A stretch of DNA of 64,000 nucleotides from Bryobacterales bacterium F-183 (GCA_016865505.2 AP025252.1:5602137-5666136), one strand, 5' to 3'; shown: positions 25,408 to 34,687, numbered from the stretch's first letter. Program-made: numbers and translations. The notes: generated by a model not told the origin, from the sequence alone.

Positions 25408-26154
25408 TTACTTGACGTCGTAGCCGCGGACGAGCTTGAGAGTACGGTCCCAGCGTGTTTTGGAAAAGAAGTTGGTTGCGAGATCGAGGAAGTGGTCGAG
25501 ACGGAAGTCCACCAGGTTCTCGGTGCTGGTGGCGTAGGACCAGAAGATGATGGTCGGCTTGCCGATGATGTTTTCCCGCGGGACCCAGCCCCAATAGCGG
25601 GAATCGAGCGAGTTGTCGCGATTGTCGCCCATGGCGAAGTAGCGGCCTTCGGGCACGACGAGTTCGCCGGTTTTCTGGTCGACGTGGGTCATCATTTCGG
25701 TGACGCGGCTCATGTACTCGACTGGGACATCCTGCGGGGTGTCGGGGAAGCCGTCGCGGTATGGAATGGCGAAGTTGTGAATGTGCTGCTTGTAGGGCTC
25801 GGTGAGCGGGTGGCCGTTGAGGAACACCTGCTTGTTGACGATCTTCAGACGGTCCCCAGGGACGCCCATCACGCGCTTGACGTAGCTTTGGCGGGGGTCC
25901 GGCGGGAACTTGAAGACAATGATGTCGCCGCGTTTGACTTCTGTGTACGGCAAAATGAAGCGGCTGACGGAGCCGGGCGGAGAGTAAGCCAGTTTGTCCA
26001 CGATCAGGTGGTCCCCGACGAGCACCGTGCTTTCCATGGAGGAGGTGGGGACGACAAAGGCCTGCATCAGCGTGGTGGTGCCGAACAGGAGGATGAGGAT
26101 CGTGACGGTCCATTCGGACACGAAGTCGCGAACGGCAAGCAGATACTTTTGCAT
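25408..26154 (-). CDS. lepB: Signal peptidase I
   Basis: A 248-residue membrane serine protease that removes signal peptides from exported proteins. One N-terminal membrane helix at about 15-35 is followed by box B VPTSSMEST with the nucleophile Ser39 and box D SYVKRVMGVPGDRL with the general base Lys93; box E GDNRDNSLDSRYWG is intact. It is one of two adjacent paralogues, 15 bases downstream of the other. Both have all catalytic parts, so both should be active. Confidence 0.95.
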   Translation of the reverse strand: MQKYLLAVRDFVSEWTVTILILLFGTTTLMQAFVVPTSSMESTVLVGDHLIVDKLAYSPPGSVSRFILPYTEVKRGDIIVFKFPPDPRQSYVKRVMGVPGDRLKIVNKQVFLNGHPLTEPYKQHIHNFAIPYRDGFPDTPQDVPVEYMSRVTEMMTHVDQKTGELVVPEGRYFAMGDNRDNSLDSRYWGWVPRENIIGKPTIIFWSYATSTENLVDFRLDHFLDLATNFFSKTRWDRTLKLVRGYDVK

Positions 26155-26169
26155 TAGAAGAAGAACTCG

Positions 26170-27072
26170 CTATTCAAGAGGATACCCGCGAACGATTTGG
26201 AAGGTCCGGCCCCAGCGCGTGCGGTCGAAAAAGTGGAGTACGACGTTGGCCATGTGGCTGAGAGAGATGGACGGATTCTGCAGGTCTTCGGAGCTGGCGT
26301 CAAAGGACCAGTAAATGACGAGGGGCTTGCCGATGATGTTGGCACGCGGGACGAAGCCCCAGAAGCGGGAGTCGTCGGATTCGTCGCGATTGTCGCCCAT
26401 GGCGAAGTAACAGTCCGGGGGGACGACGAGTTCGCCGGTTTTGGGGTCGACGTGGCGTTCGAGCATTTCCTGGGCTTCTTTTCGAAGGTACGGATAGGAT
26501 TCGCCGGGGAAGAAGTGCTTGTAGTAGTCGACGTAGCCGGGGCGGTGCACGACGTAGGGTTCGTGTACGGGTTTGCCGTTGAGGTGCAGCACCTTATCGA
26601 CCAACTTGATACGGTCACCCGGGAGGCCGATGGCGCGCTTGACGAAGGTGTTGCGAATGTCGAGCGGGTAGCGGAAAACGATGATGTCGCCGCGCTTGAT
26701 GGGGCGGTACGGCAGAAGGTATTTGCTGAAGGCGCCGGGGGGCGAATAAGTCTGTTTGTCGACCAGCAGATGATCGCCGATGAGCAGCGTATCCTTCATG
26801 GAACCTGTTGGAATCACGTACGCTTGCACGAGCATCGTGGTTCCAAATAACAGCAGAAGAATGGTGACGGTCCACTCGGCTAAGGCGTTGCGCTGCGGTG
26901 GTTCTTCGGCTTTTTGGACAGGTTCCGGCGCTTCTGCCGGCTTCGGTTCCGTTTCCGCTACTGTGGGCTCTGCAACAGCGGCGGCGACAACGGTCGCGTC
27001 GGCCTCGGCCGGAGCTGGCTGCTCGGGTTCCGGCTGCTGCTGCTCTTCTGGCTTCGCCAGTTTTTCATCCAC
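26170..27072 (-). CDS. lepB: Signal peptidase I with Pro/Glu-rich N-terminal extension
   Basis: A 300-residue paralogue of the downstream gene. Residues 1-60 are Pro/Glu/Ala-rich and hydrophilic, followed by a membrane helix at about 66-86, Ser91 in IPTGSMKD and Lys145 in TFVKRAIGLPGDRI; GDNRDESDDSRFWG is intact. The extension should lie in the cytoplasm and has no obvious enzymatic motif. The start is GTG at 27072 with TAGAAT exactly six bases before it and no clear ribosome-binding site, consistent with a leaderless transcript. Confidence 0.93.
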   Translation of the reverse strand: MDEKLAKPEEQQQPEPEQPAPAEADATVVAAAVAEPTVAETEPKPAEAPEPVQKAEEPPQRNALAEWTVTILLLLFGTTMLVQAYVIPTGSMKDTLLIGDHLLVDKQTYSPPGAFSKYLLPYRPIKRGDIIVFRYPLDIRNTFVKRAIGLPGDRIKLVDKVLHLNGKPVHEPYVVHRPGYVDYYKHFFPGESYPYLRKEAQEMLERHVDPKTGELVVPPDCYFAMGDNRDESDDSRFWGFVPRANIIGKPLVIYWSFDASSEDLQNPSISLSHMANVVLHFFDRTRWGRTFQIVRGYPLE

Positions 27073-27078
27073 ATTGCC

Positions 27079-27084
27079 ATTCTA
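27079..27084 (-). promoter_or_regulatory. -10 candidate of the lepB pair
   Basis: TAGAAT on the minus strand ends six bases before the GTG start at 27072. CGGACA about 16 bases further upstream could be a -35. Confidence 0.45.
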
Positions 27085-27133
27085 CCGTGTACTAAACGTT
27101 TGTCCGAAAGTTGCCGATGTGAGCCGAAAGGCC

Positions 27134-28555
27134 ATGCTGAACCGAATCGCCGCCACCTGCATCCTTCTTGCGGCTGTTGCTGCCGGGCAAAACAGTAACG
27201 ATACGGGGTCGGAAGCGGCCCTACGCAATCACATCAAAGCTGCGTATGAGGCGCGGGAAAATTCGGACGGCGATGCGGAGATCCTGGCGTGGCGTTCGGC
27301 GTACCTCGAGGCCTTCCAACTCAAGCTGCCGGATCCGATGTACCAGAGTTTAATGGCGCTGGATCAGCTGTTTCAGGACAACGACCGGCCGCAAGAGCGC
27401 GTAGCATCGCTGCGTGCAGGGGCCGATGCACTGCGAAAGTTTCCGGGTAGCGGTCCGATATGGGCGGCGCAGGCCGACATCGCGTTGGCGTGCGCGCTGG
27501 AAGATCAGGGCAAGCGTGCGGAAGCGGCGACCTTGGCTCGTAAGGCTTTGCCGGTGCTCGAAGCAAGCTACGGGTTCCGCAGCCGCGAGTATCTGGATAC
27601 GCTGCGGATGCTGATCACGATGTTTGAGGAAGACGGGAACGCGGCGGCATCGGCGCTGGTGGCCAAGTACAAGGAGATCGAGCGGCAGCGGGATACGGAG
27701 CCGGTGTTCGGCTATCAGCCGGATGCGCGGATACGGCCGTTGCTAGAGAAGCTGAGCGCGTCATTCCCCAAGAACGTGATTGAGGCGCACTTATCATTGG
27801 GGCAGATCTCGGCGATTGCGGATAAGCTGCCGGAGAAAAACCCCTTTCGCGCCAAGGCTCTGGCCGATGCGGGTGCGGCGTGCCTGAATCGCAAAGAAAA
27901 AGTGGACCCCAAAGTGGTGGCGCTGGCCGAAGGGTACTTGCGGAAAGCGCTGGAGATACGCGAGCGCGCGATGGGTACGGCGGTGATTGCAGATACGTCG
28001 AAGCTGAGTCTTGAGGTGCTGCATTTGCGGCGGTATCAGGAAGAAGCGGACATCCTGGCCCGGCATTACGCGTCGGCGGGGGATCAGAAGCGGCATTTGG
28101 AATTGCTGGAGCGTACGTTGGGAACGTTCGAGCGGCTACTCGGTGCGGAGCATCCGGCACTGGCGGGTCCGCTGCGGAGGCTGGGCGATTTCTACTACGG
28201 CAACAACAATAAGGAGCGCGTGAAGCGGATCGCCGAAGGTACGGGGAAGGATGACGCGCGGCTGGATAAGGCGATTGGGTTCACGCGGCGGGAACTGACG
28301 ATTTACGAGAAGGCGTTTGGGGCGGAAGATCCGATTCTGGCGAATACGCTGGCGCGACTCGGGGAGATGTACTGGGTGAAAGGCGCGGAGGCGGAAGCTA
28401 AGGCGTTGGACGGCCGTGCAACGGTGTTGCGTAGCGCGCAGATGGTGGGACTGGCTCCGGAGGTGACACTCCAGCAGGAGGTCAAGCAGTTGCGGGCTTT
28501 TTTGCGGTTTGAGGATGCAGATGAAGAGTTGGAGATCTTCAAGAAGCTCCACTAG
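27134..28555 (+). CDS. Exported TPR-like protein
   Basis: A 473-residue protein with a signal peptide (MLNRIAATCILLAAVAAGQ) and helical repeats throughout, including TPR-like units (AEAATLARKALPVLEASYG; HLELLERTLGTFERLLGAEHP). It probably acts in the periplasm as a scaffold. The ATG at 27134 is chosen because it begins the signal peptide; the open frame continues upstream antisense to lepB. It converges on acpS. It resembles the TPR region of the kinase at 21834, but has no kinase part. Confidence 0.75.
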   Translation: MLNRIAATCILLAAVAAGQNSNDTGSEAALRNHIKAAYEARENSDGDAEILAWRSAYLEAFQLKLPDPMYQSLMALDQLFQDNDRPQERVASLRAGADALRKFPGSGPIWAAQADIALACALEDQGKRAEAATLARKALPVLEASYGFRSREYLDTLRMLITMFEEDGNAAASALVAKYKEIERQRDTEPVFGYQPDARIRPLLEKLSASFPKNVIEAHLSLGQISAIADKLPEKNPFRAKALADAGAACLNRKEKVDPKVVALAEGYLRKALEIRERAMGTAVIADTSKLSLEVLHLRRYQEEADILARHYASAGDQKRHLELLERTLGTFERLLGAEHPALAGPLRRLGDFYYGNNNKERVKRIAEGTGKDDARLDKAIGFTRRELTIYEKAFGAEDPILANTLARLGEMYWVKGAEAEAKALDGRATVLRSAQMVGLAPEVTLQQEVKQLRAFLRFEDADEELEIFKKLH

Positions 28556-28558
28556 CCC

Positions 28559-28583
28559 GGAAGCGTCTTTGTCTTAGGCTTCC
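28559..28583. terminator. Weak hairpin between convergent TPR gene and acpS
   Basis: GGAAGC at 28559-28564 can pair with GCTTCC at 28578-28583 across a 13-base loop. The second arm lies inside the acpS 3' end. Weak evidence. Confidence 0.3.
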
Positions 28584-28951
28584 AGGATCAGAAAGGCCAT
28601 GCCTTGCTGCGCCGTGTGGGTGAGCGACAGGGCGATGTTCTGGACTCCGAGCGCGTCGGCGTACTCTTTGGCTTTGCCGTGGAAGACGAGAGTGGGCTTG
28701 CCGGAACGCTGGTTGACCACCTCAAAATCCTGCCAGCGGACACCGCGGCGCCAGCCTGTGCCGATGGCCTTCATCCCTGCTTCCTTGGCTGCAAAGCGCG
28801 CCGCCATGCGCTCGTACTTGTTGGCTTTGCGGCTGACGTAGGCGATCTCGCCGGGCGTGTAGATGCGCTGGATGAAACGGTCGCCGAAGCGCTCGACCGC
28901 TTTGCGGATGCGGTCCACTTCGCAGATGTCGATGCCGGTTCCTACGATCAT
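28574..28951 (-). CDS. acpS: Holo-[acyl-carrier-protein] synthase
   Basis: A 125-residue phosphopantetheinyl transferase that activates acyl carrier protein. It begins MIVGTGIDICEVDRI with the magnesium ligand Asp8, and has FAAKEAGMKAIGTG with Glu57, then LSLTHTAQQGMAF near the C-terminus. The length is normal for AcpS. Its ATG overlaps the stop of the upstream exporter gene (ATGA), so the two are translationally coupled. Confidence 0.95.
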   Translation of the reverse strand: MIVGTGIDICEVDRIRKAVERFGDRFIQRIYTPGEIAYVSRKANKYERMAARFAAKEAGMKAIGTGWRRGVRWQDFEVVNQRSGKPTLVFHGKAKEYADALGVQNIALSLTHTAQQGMAFLILEA

Positions 28952-30789
28952 GACGCTGCTGTGGGCACCGGAACGACGTCGCCTTCGCCGGGGGCGAGGA
29001 ACAGGTTCGCTTCGAGGCCATGCTGCTTGTCGTACAGCTCGCGGTAGCGACCGTTCAAGGCATAGAGTTCCTGATGGGTACCGCGTTCGATGATGCGGCC
29101 GTCTTCGATGAAGAGAATCTGCGAGGCGCGGCGGATGGTGGACAGGCGGTGCGCGATGACGAACGTCGTGCGGCCTTTCATCAGGAACTGCAGACCTTCC
29201 TGGATCATGGCTTCGGATTCCGAGTCGAGGCTGGATGTGGCTTCGTCCAGGATCAGGAGGCGCGGGTCGGCGAGGATCGCGCGGGCGATGGAGACGCGCT
29301 GGCGCTGGCCTCCGGAAAGCTTGACGCCGCGTTCGCCGACGATGGTGTCGTACCCCTTTTCAAATCGCGTGGCAAACTCGTCGACTCGTGCGATACGGCA
29401 GGCTTCGAGGATCTGCGCTTCGGTCGCGTCGGGGCGTGAGAAGGCGACGTTTTCACGAATGGTGCCGTCGAAGAGGAAGGTCTCTTGGAGGACGACGCCG
29501 AGTTGCGGGCGGTAGCTGTTGAGTTGGACTTTCGAGAGGTCGAGGTCGTCGACGCGGACGATACCGGAGTCCGGCTTGTGGAAGGCGCAGACCAAGCCAA
29601 TGACAGTGGATTTGCCGGAGCCGGACGGTCCAACGAGAGCCGTCACGGAGCCGGGGGGCGCATCGAAGGAAATGCCGTGCAGGACCTCTTTGTCCTTCTC
29701 GTAGGAGAAGCGGACATCCTCAAAGGCGACGTGACCGGTGATGGGCGGAATGGTGAGGGTACGCGAGGGGTCCTGGTCCTCGCGCGCTTCCCGGAGTACC
29801 TCGCGAGTGCGTTCGAGTCCGGCGACGGCTTCGGTGAGTTGGGTACCGATGCCGACCACCTGGAATACCGGCGCTACGAGGAAGGCGAGGAAGGTGGTGA
29901 AGGAAACGAAGCCACCGAGAGTGAGGCGTCCGGCGAAGATCTCGTGCGCACCGAGGTACATGACGCCGGCTCCGACGAGGCCCAAGAGTACGCTGGCGGA
30001 AAGGCTCATCACGGAGATGGCGGTGAGGGTCTTCGTGACGTTGTCGAGCAGGCGGTTGACGCCTTGGGCGAAGACGGATTCTTCGCGGGTTTCCGCGTGG
30101 TAGCCCTTGACGACGCGAACGCCGCCTAGCGATTCCGTGAGGCGGCCGGAGACTTCGCCCATGATCTTGCCGCGCTCTTTGAAGATGGGACGGATCTTGC
30201 GGAACGAGCGCTGCAGGATGCCGGTGAAGGCCACGATGACGACGAGCGCCATGATGGTGATCTTGGGGCTGATGTTGAGCAGGACCACCAGGCTGAGGAT
30301 CGCGGTGAGGATGCCTCCGGCGAATTCGACCAAGCCCGTCCCGATCAAATTGCGGATGCCTTCGACGTCGCTCATGATGCGGGAGACGAGTACACCGGAC
30401 TTGTTGGCGTCGTAGTAGGTGACGGGCAGGCGTCCGATGTGGGCCTGGACCTTGATGCGCATTTCCGCGATGAGGCGCTGGGCGGCTTTGGAGAGTAGCT
30501 GGGTGAGGGTAAATGAGGACGCGCCCTGGACGATGGTGGCGGTGAGTACGGCGCCGAGTAGAGGCACGAGCATCTCGTTCTTGTGCTGGCCGAGGATGTC
30601 GTCAATCAGGTACTTGGTGGAGAACGGGAGGACGAGTCCGGCGACGCGGTTAACGGCCATGAGGATCAGGCCGAGAGCGAGGAGTCCGCGACGGGGTTTG
30701 ACGAGGGCCCAGATTTCAGGCCAGATATCCCGAAAGCGTTCGCCTGCGCTTTTCTTCGGTTTCTCTGGGTTCGAGGGAGAGGCAGCCAC
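28948..30789 (-). CDS. MsbA/LmrA-like ABC exporter, fused permease-ATPase
   Basis: A 613-residue half-transporter. Six membrane helices lie within about 30-330; the ATPase domain at about 365-600 has Walker A GPSGSGKST, signature LSGGQRQRVSIARAI, Walker B LLILDEATSSLD and H-loop AHRLST. Homologues export lipid A, lipids or drugs as homodimers; the substrate is not evident. Coupling with acpS hints at a lipid-related role but is weak evidence. The GTG start at 30789 follows TAGTAT by three bases, so the promoter or start may be slightly off. Confidence 0.92.
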   Translation of the reverse strand: MAASPSNPEKPKKSAGERFRDIWPEIWALVKPRRGLLALGLILMAVNRVAGLVLPFSTKYLIDDILGQHKNEMLVPLLGAVLTATIVQGASSFTLTQLLSKAAQRLIAEMRIKVQAHIGRLPVTYYDANKSGVLVSRIMSDVEGIRNLIGTGLVEFAGGILTAILSLVVLLNISPKITIMALVVIVAFTGILQRSFRKIRPIFKERGKIMGEVSGRLTESLGGVRVVKGYHAETREESVFAQGVNRLLDNVTKTLTAISVMSLSASVLLGLVGAGVMYLGAHEIFAGRLTLGGFVSFTTFLAFLVAPVFQVVGIGTQLTEAVAGLERTREVLREAREDQDPSRTLTIPPITGHVAFEDVRFSYEKDKEVLHGISFDAPPGSVTALVGPSGSGKSTVIGLVCAFHKPDSGIVRVDDLDLSKVQLNSYRPQLGVVLQETFLFDGTIRENVAFSRPDATEAQILEACRIARVDEFATRFEKGYDTIVGERGVKLSGGQRQRVSIARAILADPRLLILDEATSSLDSESEAMIQEGLQFLMKGRTTFVIAHRLSTIRRASQILFIEDGRIIERGTHQELYALNGRYRELYDKQHGLEANLFLAPGEGDVVPVPTAAS

Positions 30790-30862
30790 TATATACTAGG
30801 ATGCCAATTTGCATGGCCAGGTCGCACTGGCAATATGGCTAGATTTTTCGGAGGGAACGGAA

Positions 30863-31714
30863 ATGAACAATGTCGTGGTGACAGGGTGTAGCCAGGGAAT
30901 CGGACTGGCTACGGCGCTGGAGTTGGCTCGTGCGGGTCATGGCGTGATTGCCACGATGCGCAATCTGGATAAGGCGGGTCCGCTGCGGGAGGCGGTGGAA
31001 AAAGAGGCCTTGCCGGTACGGATTATGGCGCTGGATGTTTGTTCGGATGAGTCGGTAACGGCGTGCTTTGCGGGGATTGAGGGCCGTGTGGAGGCGCTGG
31101 TGAATAATGCGGGGATCGAGTATCACGGTTCGGTGGAGGAGATGCCGGTGGCGCAGATGGCGGAGATCATGAACACCAATTACCTGGGCGCCGTGCGGTG
31201 TATCCAGAAGGTGTTGCCCGGGATGCGTGAGGCGCGGAACGGTTGCATTGTGAACATCAGTTCTGTTGCGGGACGGATGGCGAATACGCCATTGGGAGCG
31301 TACTCGGCGTCCAAACATGCGCTGGAGGCGATTAGCGATGCTTTGGCGGGTGAGGTGAAGCCGTTTGGGATACGGGTGGCGGTGGTGGAGCCGGGGATCC
31401 AGAATACGCAGATGGCGCAGAATGTCGGGGTACGGGTGACGAATTCGATTTACCCTCAGGTACGGCGGTTTAGCGGTCTGTTTCGAGCGTCGCTGGCGAA
31501 TCCGGTGCCGCCGGAGGTCACGGCGGTGATTGTAAGGGAGATTTTGGAGAGCGGGACTTGGAAGGTACGGCATCCGTCGGGTCCGGATGCGGGGGCGCTG
31601 ATTGGGATGCGTGCGGCTATGACGGACGAGCAGTGGGTCGACTGGAGCGCTCAGGACGATGAGGCGTGGTTTGATCAGGTACAGCGGGAGTTCGGATTGA
31701 ACGCTCGGGTGTGA
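30863..31714 (+). CDS. Short-chain dehydrogenase/reductase
   Basis: A 283-residue SDR with TGCSQGIG at 7-14, NNAG at 81-84, Ser133, Tyr147 and Lys151 (YSASK). The pattern VEPGIQNTQM and the longer C-terminus recall the retinol-dehydrogenase/DltE-like branch. The ATG at 30863 is supported by a strong ribosome-binding site, GGAGGGAACGG, just upstream; a longer frame from 30809 lacks one. The substrate is unknown. It is a single gene with a perfect palindrome after its stop. Confidence 0.92.
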   Translation: MNNVVVTGCSQGIGLATALELARAGHGVIATMRNLDKAGPLREAVEKEALPVRIMALDVCSDESVTACFAGIEGRVEALVNNAGIEYHGSVEEMPVAQMAEIMNTNYLGAVRCIQKVLPGMREARNGCIVNISSVAGRMANTPLGAYSASKHALEAISDALAGEVKPFGIRVAVVEPGIQNTQMAQNVGVRVTNSIYPQVRRFSGLFRASLANPVPPEVTAVIVREILESGTWKVRHPSGPDAGALIGMRAAMTDEQWVDWSAQDDEAWFDQVQREFGLNARV

Positions 31715-31739
31715 GGAAGTTCCCTAGGCGGGGTATGCT

Positions 31740-31777
31740 CTCCCATTGGTGTCAGATCGGTCTGACACCAACGGGGG
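31740..31777. terminator. Perfect palindrome between convergent genes, REP-like
   Basis: Eleven-base arms TTGGTGTCAGA (31746-31756) and TCTGACACCAA (31761-31771) flank the tetraloop TCGG, with a further CTCCC/GGGAG pairing outside. It lies between the SDR and APC permease stops. It lacks a T run and shares GTCAGA with the repeats at 1972-2053, so it may be a dispersed repeat acting as a terminator. Confidence 0.55.
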
Positions 31778-31788
31778 AGGAATAGGGG

Positions 31789-33243
31789 TTATTCGGCGCC
31801 GGTGGCTAGCTTGCTCTTGGACTTGCTGTAGAGGAAGTAGATCACGAAGCCGATCAACATCCAGCCGGCGGCGGTGAGCTGCGTGGTGGTGTCGACCGAG
31901 ATGATCAGGCCTGAGCAGATGATGACGCCGAGCAGCGGCACCAGCGGTACCAGCGGCGTGCGGAACGGGCGCTTGGCGTTGGGGTCCGAGCGGCGCATCA
32001 GCCAGACACCTGCGCTGACGAGCACAAAGGCGAACAGGGTTCCGATGGACGTGAGGTCACCGGCGAGGGAGCCCGGCAGGAACGCCGCGAAGAGGCCGAC
32101 GAACACGAACAGGATCCAGTTGGACTTGTACGGCGTGCGGAACTTGGGGTGAAGTTCGGCGAAGACCTTGGGCAACAGACCGTCCTTGGCCATCGAGTAA
32201 AACACGCGGCTCTGGCCGAGCAACATGACCAGGATCACCGAGGAGAAGCCGGCGAGAATGGCGACCGTCACCATGGTGGCGAGCCAGCCGTAGCCGGCCA
32301 TGTACTTCTGAATGGCGTAGGCGACCGAGGCTTCCTTACCGGCGATCTTGAATTCCTGCCAGTTGGCGACGCCGGTGAGGACGTGTCCGAACAGGATGTA
32401 GAGGATGGTGCAGACCACCAGCGAGCCGAGGATACCGATGGGCATGTCGCGGCCGGGGTTCTTGGCTTCCTGCGCGGCCGTGGATACTGCGTCGAAACCG
32501 ATGAAGGCGAAGAAGACGATGGAGGCGCCGCGTACGACACCGCCCCAGCCATGTTTGAAGAAGTCTTCGTGTCCGGGGGTGCCTTCGGGGATCAGGTAGG
32601 GAACGTGGTTGGCGGGGTTGACGAACTGCCAGCCGATGGCAATGAACAGAAGAACGATGGCTACCTTCGTGAAAACGATGATGGCATTGACTGTGGCCGA
32701 CTCTTCCGTACCTTTAATGAGCAGCAGGGTGAGCAATAGAAGGATCACCAGGGCCGGGAGGTTCATGATGCCGCTGACGCCGGTGGTGGAGACTTCTAGC
32801 GGGGAGTGACACCACTCGTACGGTATTGTGCCACCTAAGAGGTTGTTTAAATACTCACTCCAGGCAATGGAGACGGTTGCGGCTCCTAGCGCGTACTCAA
32901 GGACGAGGGCCCAGCCGATGGTCCAGGCGACGAACTCACCCATGGTGCAGTAGGCATACGTATAGGCGCTACCGGCGATGGGGATCATGGCGGCGAATTC
33001 GGCGTAACAAAGCCCTGCGAAGGCGCACCCGAGGGCGGCCAGGATGAACGATAGGGTTACGCCGGGTCCGGCAGCTTCACCAGCGGCGGCGGCCGTTCGG
33101 ACGAAGAGACCCGCGCCGATGATCGCGCCGATGCCTAAGGCAATGAGGTTCTTGGCGTCGAGCGTGCGCTTGAGGGTTCCTTCGCCGGACTCCGAGAGCT
33201 GGCTGAGAAGGCTCGAAAGCGATTTCTTTCGAAAGATACTCAT
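31789..33243 (-). CDS. APC-family amino acid permease
   Basis: A 484-residue transporter with about 12-14 membrane helices. The N-terminal NLIALGIGAIIGAGLFV is the APC helix-1 motif, and FFAFIGFDAVSTAAQEAKNP is the typical helix-6 region of cationic amino acid transporters (CAT/YfnA-like). Substrate is likely an amino acid, not further defined. It lies 19 bases downstream of thiE and may be the tail of the flbD-motA-motB-thiE transcript, although TATAGT and a CAGGAA site before its ATG allow a separate promoter. Confidence 0.93.
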   Translation of the reverse strand: MSIFRKKSLSSLLSQLSESGEGTLKRTLDAKNLIALGIGAIIGAGLFVRTAAAAGEAAGPGVTLSFILAALGCAFAGLCYAEFAAMIPIAGSAYTYAYCTMGEFVAWTIGWALVLEYALGAATVSIAWSEYLNNLLGGTIPYEWCHSPLEVSTTGVSGIMNLPALVILLLLTLLLIKGTEESATVNAIIVFTKVAIVLLFIAIGWQFVNPANHVPYLIPEGTPGHEDFFKHGWGGVVRGASIVFFAFIGFDAVSTAAQEAKNPGRDMPIGILGSLVVCTILYILFGHVLTGVANWQEFKIAGKEASVAYAIQKYMAGYGWLATMVTVAILAGFSSVILVMLLGQSRVFYSMAKDGLLPKVFAELHPKFRTPYKSNWILFVFVGLFAAFLPGSLAGDLTSIGTLFAFVLVSAGVWLMRRSDPNAKRPFRTPLVPLVPLLGVIICSGLIISVDTTTQLTAAGWMLIGFVIYFLYSKSKSKLATGAE

Positions 33244-33262
33244 ATGGATGAATTCCTGATGA

Positions 33263-33910
33263 CTATACCATACGGGGGTTCAGCCACTGGGCTGTCAGAC
33301 GGCGGATGGCGTCCAGCTTGGGGTTCTGGGGCGGGATCAGGGCGCTGATGACGGCGATGGAGTCGGCGCCGGCCTGGTAGACCGCGGGGGCTGTTTCGAG
33401 AGTGATTCCACCTATGGCAACCAGCGGGTGGTGCTTGGTTGCGGCGATGGCGGCGAGACGGGAAAGTCCAACGACGGGGTCGGGGTTCTGCTTGGAGGCG
33501 GTGTCGAAGATGGGACCGAGGGCGAGGTAGTTGACGTGGGTGTCCTGGGTGGCTTCGGCGAACTGGGCCTCGTTGTGGGTGGAGAAGCCGATGACGGGGG
33601 CGGGTCCGGTGACCTTGCGGGCTTGGGCGGGGGGCAGGTCGTCCTGGCCGAGGTGGAGGTCGGCACCGAGGATGGCTGCGATGTCGGCACGGTCGTTGAT
33701 GACGTAGCGGACCTTGGCGGTCTGACAAAGGGCGGCGAGGGCTTCCGCTTGGGCGAAGATGGGGCGGAGGTAGGGGCCTTTGTGGCGGAACTGGAGGATC
33801 TGGACGCCAGCTTCGAGAAAGGCTGCGGCGAGGGCTTCCGGGTGGAGCTGAAAACGGTCGCAGACGGCAGTGTCGACGATGGGGTACAGCCGCGGGAGAG
33901 TGAGGCTCAA
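33263..33910 (-). CDS. thiE: Thiamine-phosphate synthase
   Basis: A 215-residue TIM-barrel enzyme joining the thiazole and pyrimidine phosphates to make thiamine monophosphate. LQFRHKG (usual QlReK region), VINDRADIAAILGADLHLGQDDLP and LGPIFDT followed by AIGGIT are the family motifs. The canonical QLREK reads QFRHK here. The start is TTG at 33910. It is nine bases downstream of motB, an unexpected partner; no other thi genes are in the window. Confidence 0.9.
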   Translation of the reverse strand: MSLTLPRLYPIVDTAVCDRFQLHPEALAAAFLEAGVQILQFRHKGPYLRPIFAQAEALAALCQTAKVRYVINDRADIAAILGADLHLGQDDLPPAQARKVTGPAPVIGFSTHNEAQFAEATQDTHVNYLALGPIFDTASKQNPDPVVGLSRLAAIAATKHHPLVAIGGITLETAPAVYQAGADSIAVISALIPPQNPKLDAIRRLTAQWLNPRMV

Positions 33911-33919
33911 CCCTATACG

Positions 33920-34660
33920 CTAGCGTTTTGCGCCGGATGGTTCAAGCGCGGCGCCGGCCTGGTTGAGGATGACGATGTCGACGCGGCGATTCTTGGCGCG
34001 ACCTTCCGGGGTGTCGTTGGAGTCAGTCGGGGCGACGTCGGCATAGCCTCCGATGGAGAGACGCTTGCGATCGATGCCGCCGCGGGTGGAGAGATCTTCC
34101 AGGATCGCGATGCTGCGGGCGGCGGAGAGTTCCCAGTTGGAGCGGAATCGCGAGTTGCTGATGGGGACAGAGTCCGTATGGCCTTCGAGACGGATGAGAT
34201 TGGGGATCTTACTGCAGGCTCTAGCGACTTTGTCGAGCGCGGGGAAGGAGCTTTCAAATACGATGGCTTCGCCTGAGGCGAAGAGGAGCGACTGGGCAAA
34301 GCTGACGACAAGGCCACGACTTTCCATCTTGAGTTGGACCTCGCTGCGGCCGATCTCTGCAGCGAGTTCGCGTGCGAGGGTTTCGAAGGAGGCGGCGAGT
34401 TCGCCGGTGGGCTTGGTTTCCGGACCTCCGGCAGTGCCTTTGGCGGTCTTGTGTCCCCCACCACCGAGTACGGCAGAGATGGAGCTTTCCTCAAAGGCGC
34501 GCTTGACGGAATCTGCCATCTTTTGGGCACGTGCTTTGTCGGCCTGGGTGGAGGCAAACATCACGACAAAGAACGCGAATAAGAGCGTGATGAAGTCCGC
34601 ATAGGAGACCAACCAACGCTCATGGTTGACGTGTTCTTCGTGTTTCTTTTTGCGTGCCAT
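33920..34660 (-). CDS. motB: Flagellar motor stator protein MotB
   Basis: A 246-residue stator subunit. After a basic N-terminus, the single membrane helix SYADFITLLFAFFVVMFAS carries Asp22, the proton- or sodium-binding residue. The periplasmic OmpA-like peptidoglycan-binding domain is at about 120-235 (LEGHTDSVPISN, RSNWELSAARSIAI, GYADVAP). It pairs with MotA, whose gene is 27 bases upstream. Confidence 0.95.
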   Translation of the reverse strand: MARKKKHEEHVNHERWLVSYADFITLLFAFFVVMFASTQADKARAQKMADSVKRAFEESSISAVLGGGGHKTAKGTAGGPETKPTGELAASFETLARELAAEIGRSEVQLKMESRGLVVSFAQSLLFASGEAIVFESSFPALDKVARACSKIPNLIRLEGHTDSVPISNSRFRSNWELSAARSIAILEDLSTRGGIDRKRLSIGGYADVAPTDSNDTPEGRAKNRRVDIVILNQAGAALEPSGAKR

Positions 34661-34687
34661 GGGGTTGGTCGCGAGTTGAGCGTGGGG

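Noticed and set aside
26780-27133. N-terminal extension of the TPR gene frame
   Set aside because: It is antisense to lepB; the signal peptide begins at 27134.
27121-28560. Apparent excess of GTAC tetramers
   Set aside because: A hand count in one stretch gave 8 against about 5 expected, too weak to claim.
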